Below are positions 60,967 through 64,000 of a stretch of DNA of 64,000 nt, piece by piece; position 1 is the stretch's first letter; every line of letters begins with the position of its first letter. Under the pieces are notes generated by a model. That model saw only the letters and a list, made by a program, of their open reading frames with translations, had not been told where the DNA came from and did no database searches. Both the position numbers and the translations under genes were made by a program. The DNA lies in contig NZ_JAHWFK010000019.1 of NCBI RefSeq assembly GCF_019710575.1, positions 1 through 64,000 on the forward strand, given 5' to 3'. Source of the DNA: Paractinoplanes polyasparticus. GTDB lineage: Bacteria > Actinomycetota > Actinomycetes > Mycobacteriales > Micromonosporaceae.

Positions 60967-63108
60967 ATGACCGAGTGGCTGCCCGAACGCGTCGCCGCGG
61001 CCGAGCGGGAGTCCGGCACCAGCTTCGACCTGACGGCCTGCGTGCGGGAACCCATCCACCGGCTCGGCGGGGTCCAGTCGTACGGTGCCCTGCTCGCCGT
61101 CGAGAACGACCGGGTGACGGTGCTCAGCGAGAACGCCGCCGCCGTGCTGGGCGTCGGCGACCTGGCCGGGATGCCGATCGACCAGCTGATCGGGCCGCAG
61201 CAGCGCGACCTGCTGTGGTCGCTCGCCGACACCGACGCCGGGCAGACCGCGATGATGCCGCTGGAACTGGGCCCGCGCCGGTTCGACGTGACCGTGCACC
61301 GCTCCGGCGCCCGCGTGGTGCTGGAGTTCGAACCGGGCCCGGACACTCCCGAGTTCGGCAACCTGTACGCGCCGGTGCGCCAGGCCCTGGCCCGGCTGCA
61401 ACGCGCCGGCACCGTCGTCGAGGCGTGCCGGGCCGCCGTCCGCGAGATCCGCGAGCTGACCGGCTACGACCGGGTCGTGGCCTACCGTTTCGAGGACGCC
61501 GACGGGCCGGGCGAGGTGATCGCCGAAGAGGTCGCCGCCGACTGGGAACCGTGGCTGGGGCTGTGGTTCCCGGCCACCGACATCCCGCCGCAGGCCCGCC
61601 GCCTGTACGAGCGCAACTGGATCCGGGTCATCGCCGACGTCGACGACGCCACCGCCCGCCTGCGCCCCGACGGCGAGGCCCTCGACCTGTCGCTGTCGGT
61701 GCTGCGTACGGTGTCGCCGTTCCACCTGGAGTATCTGCGCAACATCGGGGTGGCCTCGTCGATGTCGGTGTCGCTGCTCGACGACGGCCGACTGTGGGGG
61801 CTGATCGCCTGCCACGGCCGCGAACCCAGGGTGCTCAGCCCGCAGACCCGCGCCGCCTGCGAGTTCTTCGGGGTGGCGCTGTCGCTGCACCTGGCCGCCC
61901 TGCGGGAACGCGACGAGTCGGCGGCGCGCGAGAGCTCCCGGACGGTGATCGCGCGGCTGCTGGAGCGGTACTCGCTGGACGTGCCGGTGCGCTGGTCGCT
62001 CGACCCGGCCGGCCTCGAGCAGGTCGTCGACTGCGACGCCGTGCTGGTGCGCACCGACGGCATCGTCGTCTCGTCGGCCGACGACACGAGCGACGTGGCG
62101 GCGCAGCTGACCGTCCCGCCCGCCGGGGAGGTCTGGCACACCGATCGCCTGCCCGGGCCGTACCCGGGGGCGTTGGTGCTGCCCTTCGGCGCCGACGGCG
62201 ACTGCATCGTGTGGCTGCGCCGCGAACGCAGCGTGCCGCGGCGGTGGGCGGCCGACCCCCGGACGCCGGTGATGCTCGGCCCGCACGGCGAGCGATTGAC
62301 CCCGCGCGGCTCCACCGCCGTCTATCTGGCCTCGGTGCGCGGGCGGGGCATGCCGTGGTCGACCACCGACCTCGCCATGGCGGTCGAGCTGGGCCGGGCC
62401 GTCACCGGCGTCGCGGTGGTGCACGCCCGGCAACTGGCCGAGCTCAACGTCGACCTGGACGCGTTCGCCCACGCCGCCGCCCACGACCTGAAGGAGCCGC
62501 TGCGGGGGATCGCCAACACCTCGACGTTCATCGCGGAGGACGCGGCGGGGCGGCTCGACGACGTGACACTGCGCCGCCTGGAGTCGATCCAGCGGCTCGC
62601 CACGCGGATGGATTCGCTGCTCAACGCCCTGCTGTCGTACGCGCGGCTGGGGCGCACGGCGCTCAACGTGTCCTCGGTCCGGGTGCCCGACGCCGTCGAG
62701 CGGGCTCTGGACGTGGCCGGACCGCGGCTCGCCGAGGCCGCGGTCACCGTCACACCCCGGCCCGACGTCCTGGACGCCGATCCCCTGCTGCTCGACCAGG
62801 TGCTGGTCAACCTGCTCGTCAACGCGGCCAAGTACGCCCGTCCCGAGGGCGGCCACGTCGAGGTCGGCGTCGCCGACGGCGCCCTCTATGTCCGCGACAG
62901 CGGCATCGGCATGCCCGCCCACCTGCGCGAACAGGCGTTCCAGCTGTTCCGGCGGCTGCACCCCGAGGCGGCTCGCGACGGTTCCGGGGCCGGGCTGGCG
63001 ATCGTGCGGCGCATCGCCGAACGGCACGGCGGTCACGCCTGGGCGGACGACTCCCCCGGCGGCGGCACCACCATCTGGGTCACGTTCGGTTCGCGGGACC
63101 GCCAGTAG
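60967..63108 (+). CDS. Bacteriophytochrome histidine kinase
   Basis: This is a 713-residue red/far-red photoreceptor kinase. The N-terminal bilin attachment Cys25 is in 'ACVREPIHRLGG', the pattern of bacteriophytochromes that bind biliverdin. PAS (about 20-120) is followed by GAF (about 135-315, 'FPATDIPPQARRLYERNWIR'), PHY (about 325-500, with the tongue PRGSTAVYL), HisKA with the phospho-His in 'FAHAAAHDLKEPLRGI', and a HATPase ('LVNLLVNAAKYARP', 'DSGIGM'). The 3' end overlaps a response regulator on the other strand by 76 bases. No heme oxygenase gene is nearby. Confidence 0.95.
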   Translation: MTEWLPERVAAAERESGTSFDLTACVREPIHRLGGVQSYGALLAVENDRVTVLSENAAAVLGVGDLAGMPIDQLIGPQQRDLLWSLADTDAGQTAMMPLELGPRRFDVTVHRSGARVVLEFEPGPDTPEFGNLYAPVRQALARLQRAGTVVEACRAAVREIRELTGYDRVVAYRFEDADGPGEVIAEEVAADWEPWLGLWFPATDIPPQARRLYERNWIRVIADVDDATARLRPDGEALDLSLSVLRTVSPFHLEYLRNIGVASSMSVSLLDDGRLWGLIACHGREPRVLSPQTRAACEFFGVALSLHLAALRERDESAARESSRTVIARLLERYSLDVPVRWSLDPAGLEQVVDCDAVLVRTDGIVVSSADDTSDVAAQLTVPPAGEVWHTDRLPGPYPGALVLPFGADGDCIVWLRRERSVPRRWAADPRTPVMLGPHGERLTPRGSTAVYLASVRGRGMPWSTTDLAMAVELGRAVTGVAVVHARQLAELNVDLDAFAHAAAHDLKEPLRGIANTSTFIAEDAAGRLDDVTLRRLESIQRLATRMDSLLNALLSYARLGRTALNVSSVRVPDAVERALDVAGPRLAEAAVTVTPRPDVLDADPLLLDQVLVNLLVNAAKYARPEGGHVEVGVADGALYVRDSGIGMPAHLREQAFQLFRRLHPEAARDGSGAGLAIVRRIAERHGGHAWADDSPGGGTTIWVTFGSRDRQ

Positions 63109-63485
63109 TCCAAGGTCTGCGCGAGCACGCTCTGGAACAGCGCGAAGTTGATCGGTTTGTAGATGTAGCTGTCGGCGCCCGCCGCGTAGCAGGCCTCCGC
63201 CTCCGCCTGGTTCTCCGAGGACGTGAACACCACCACGCGCAGCGCCTCGAACACGGCGTCCGCCCGGACCCGCCGGATCACGTCGAGACCGCCCTCACCG
63301 GGCATGTTCAGGTCGAGCAGCACCAGCCCGGGCCGGGCCTGCCCGGTGTCGTTGAGCCGGGGCAGCACCCCGTTGCCCGAGCGCAGGAACTCCAGCCGCA
63401 CCTCGGGGTGCGACCGGCCGATGGCCCGGGCTATCGCCTCGATGTCCTCGTCGGAGTCCTCGACGACCAGCACGAGATCAGTCAC
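63033..63485 (-). CDS. Single-domain response regulator (Rcp1-like)
   Basis: This is a 150-residue stand-alone receiver. The acidic pair is in 'LVVEDSDED', the phospho-acceptor is Asp58 in 'LLDLNMPGEGG', and Lys is in 'DSYIYKPIN'. The form is that of Rcp1-type regulators that take phosphate from phytochromes. GTG at 63485 overlaps the stop of the SpoIIE-like gene (GTGA). The 3' end lies inside the phytochrome gene, antisense. It is a likely partner of the phytochrome, with output through the co-translated phosphatase. Confidence 0.93.
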   Translation of the reverse strand: MTDLVLVVEDSDEDIEAIARAIGRSHPEVRLEFLRSGNGVLPRLNDTGQARPGLVLLDLNMPGEGGLDVIRRVRADAVFEALRVVVFTSSENQAEAEACYAAGADSYIYKPINFALFQSVLAQTLDYWRSREPNVTQMVVPPPGESSAQA

Positions 63486-64000
63486 GGTTCTGCCCTCACC
63501 CTCAACGCCAGCAGGGCGATGTCGTCGGACGCCTCGGCGCTGGTGCTCAACTCGTCGACCAGGGTCTGCACCGGCACGCCGCCCAGCCGGTCGAGGGCCC
63601 GGGCCAGGCCGTCCTGCTCGAACATCTGCCCGTCGCCGTCGCGGCTCTCGGTCAGCCCGTCGGTGAACATCACCAGCGTGTCGTGGCGGCTCAGCCGCAG
63701 CGTCGAGGAGCCGAACTGCGGGGAGTCCAGAACCCCCAGCGGCACACCGCCCCCGGAGCCTCGGCTCGCCCCGCCGGCGCCGCGCATGACAACGGGCGCC
63801 GGGTGCCCGGCCGAGGTCCACTGCACGGCGTACCCGTCGTCGTGCGGCCGCAGCAGAGCCACGGCCGCGGTGATGAACCGCCACGAGCCGTCCAGCCGCA
63901 ACCGCGCGTTGAGCCGGGTCAGCGCCCGCTCCGGCGACAGCCCCTCCTGCAGCAGCGCGGTCAGCGTGTGCCGGGCCATGCCGGTCAGGGCGGCCGCGTC
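63482..64000 (-). CDS. SpoIIE/PP2C-type serine phosphatase, 5' end beyond the window
   Basis: Only the C-terminal 172 residues are in view; the gene continues past base 64000. Visible PP2C/SpoIIE elements are 'TSAGHPAPVVM', 'PLGVLDSP' and 'LVMFTDGLTESRDGDGQMFE', followed by 'EASDDIALLALRV' with its metal-binding Asp. Such phosphatases act on anti-sigma antagonists, and full-length members often carry receiver, PAS or GAF domains upstream. It is co-translated with the receiver, so light may feed into a sigma-factor partner switch. Confidence 0.93.
   Translation of the reverse strand, partial: DAAALTGMARHTLTALLQEGLSPERALTRLNARLRLDGSWRFITAAVALLRPHDDGYAVQWTSAGHPAPVVMRGAGGASRGSGGGVPLGVLDSPQFGSSTLRLSRHDTLVMFTDGLTESRDGDGQMFEQDGLARALDRLGGVPVQTLVDELSTSAEASDDIALLALRVRAEP

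Overview
The window is 64 kb of very GC-rich DNA with dense, strongly GC3-biased genes, frequent GTG and TTG starts and many 4-base ATGA/GTGA gene overlaps. This is typical of an actinobacterium. A SigE-type ECF factor, a mycothiol-type maleylpyruvate isomerase fold, a DesK/DesR-like two-component system and a FliA/WhiG-type sigma factor point to Micromonosporaceae, perhaps Actinoplanes, whose zoospores are motile. The genus is an inference, because no rRNA or tRNA gene was seen.

Layout. 1-955: non-coding, with several tandem repeats. 956-8450: housekeeping and regulatory genes, including a RibD/DHFR-like reductase, a membrane protein plus ECF sigma pair, peptide deformylase, TetR, a histidine phosphatase, a divergent HTH/SDR pair, a VOC protein and a deaminase. 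8485-12762: a three-gene minus-strand operon of two IucA/IucC synthetases and an SbnH/PvsE-like PLP decarboxylase, which is the core of an NRPS-independent carboxylate-type siderophore pathway. 13173-19527: a hypothetical protein, an ABC-F protein, a tyrosine recombinase, UppP with a DUF3626-like protein, and a TetR/GAP pair behind a perfect 24-bp palindrome. 19546-23909: an LPXTG surface protein, Nudix, VOC, and a GntR/UMF1-type MFS pair. 23988-31582: two dynamin-like GTPases and an acidic protein in one operon, divergent from a 1037-residue LuxR-type (LAL) regulator and a small HTH partner. 31649-38559: methyltransferase, kinases, PlsC and several broken genes. 38828-40644: three SMR proteins, one preceded by a likely guanidine-III riboswitch. 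40694-53598: accessory genes with an integrase and many remnants. 53749-64000: FliA-like sigma factor, an ABC exporter with a DesK/DesR-type system, a 2H phosphoesterase, an MMPL transporter, and a light-sensing module of bacteriophytochrome, response regulator and SpoIIE-type phosphatase, the last cut by the window end.

The most striking feature is the amount of visible gene decay between about 31.6 and 53 kb. Three genes (a histidine phosphatase at 34229, a GNAT at 41663 and a DHA2-type MFS pump at 51517) each look one base short of an open frame. An arylamine N-acetyltransferase and a SnoaL-like gene carry internal deletions. The MarR regulator normally paired with ohr survives only as its last third, and a LysE exporter as its C-terminus. 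A 44-bp piece of the broken phosphatase is also found 29 kb away. The single-base cases could be sequencing errors, but the internal deletions cannot.

The best candidates for undescribed biology are the siderophore operon, which has no hydroxylase or transporter next to it, the dynamin pair with its His/Asp-rich partner, and the phytochrome/RR/SpoIIE module whose convergent genes overlap by 76 bp.
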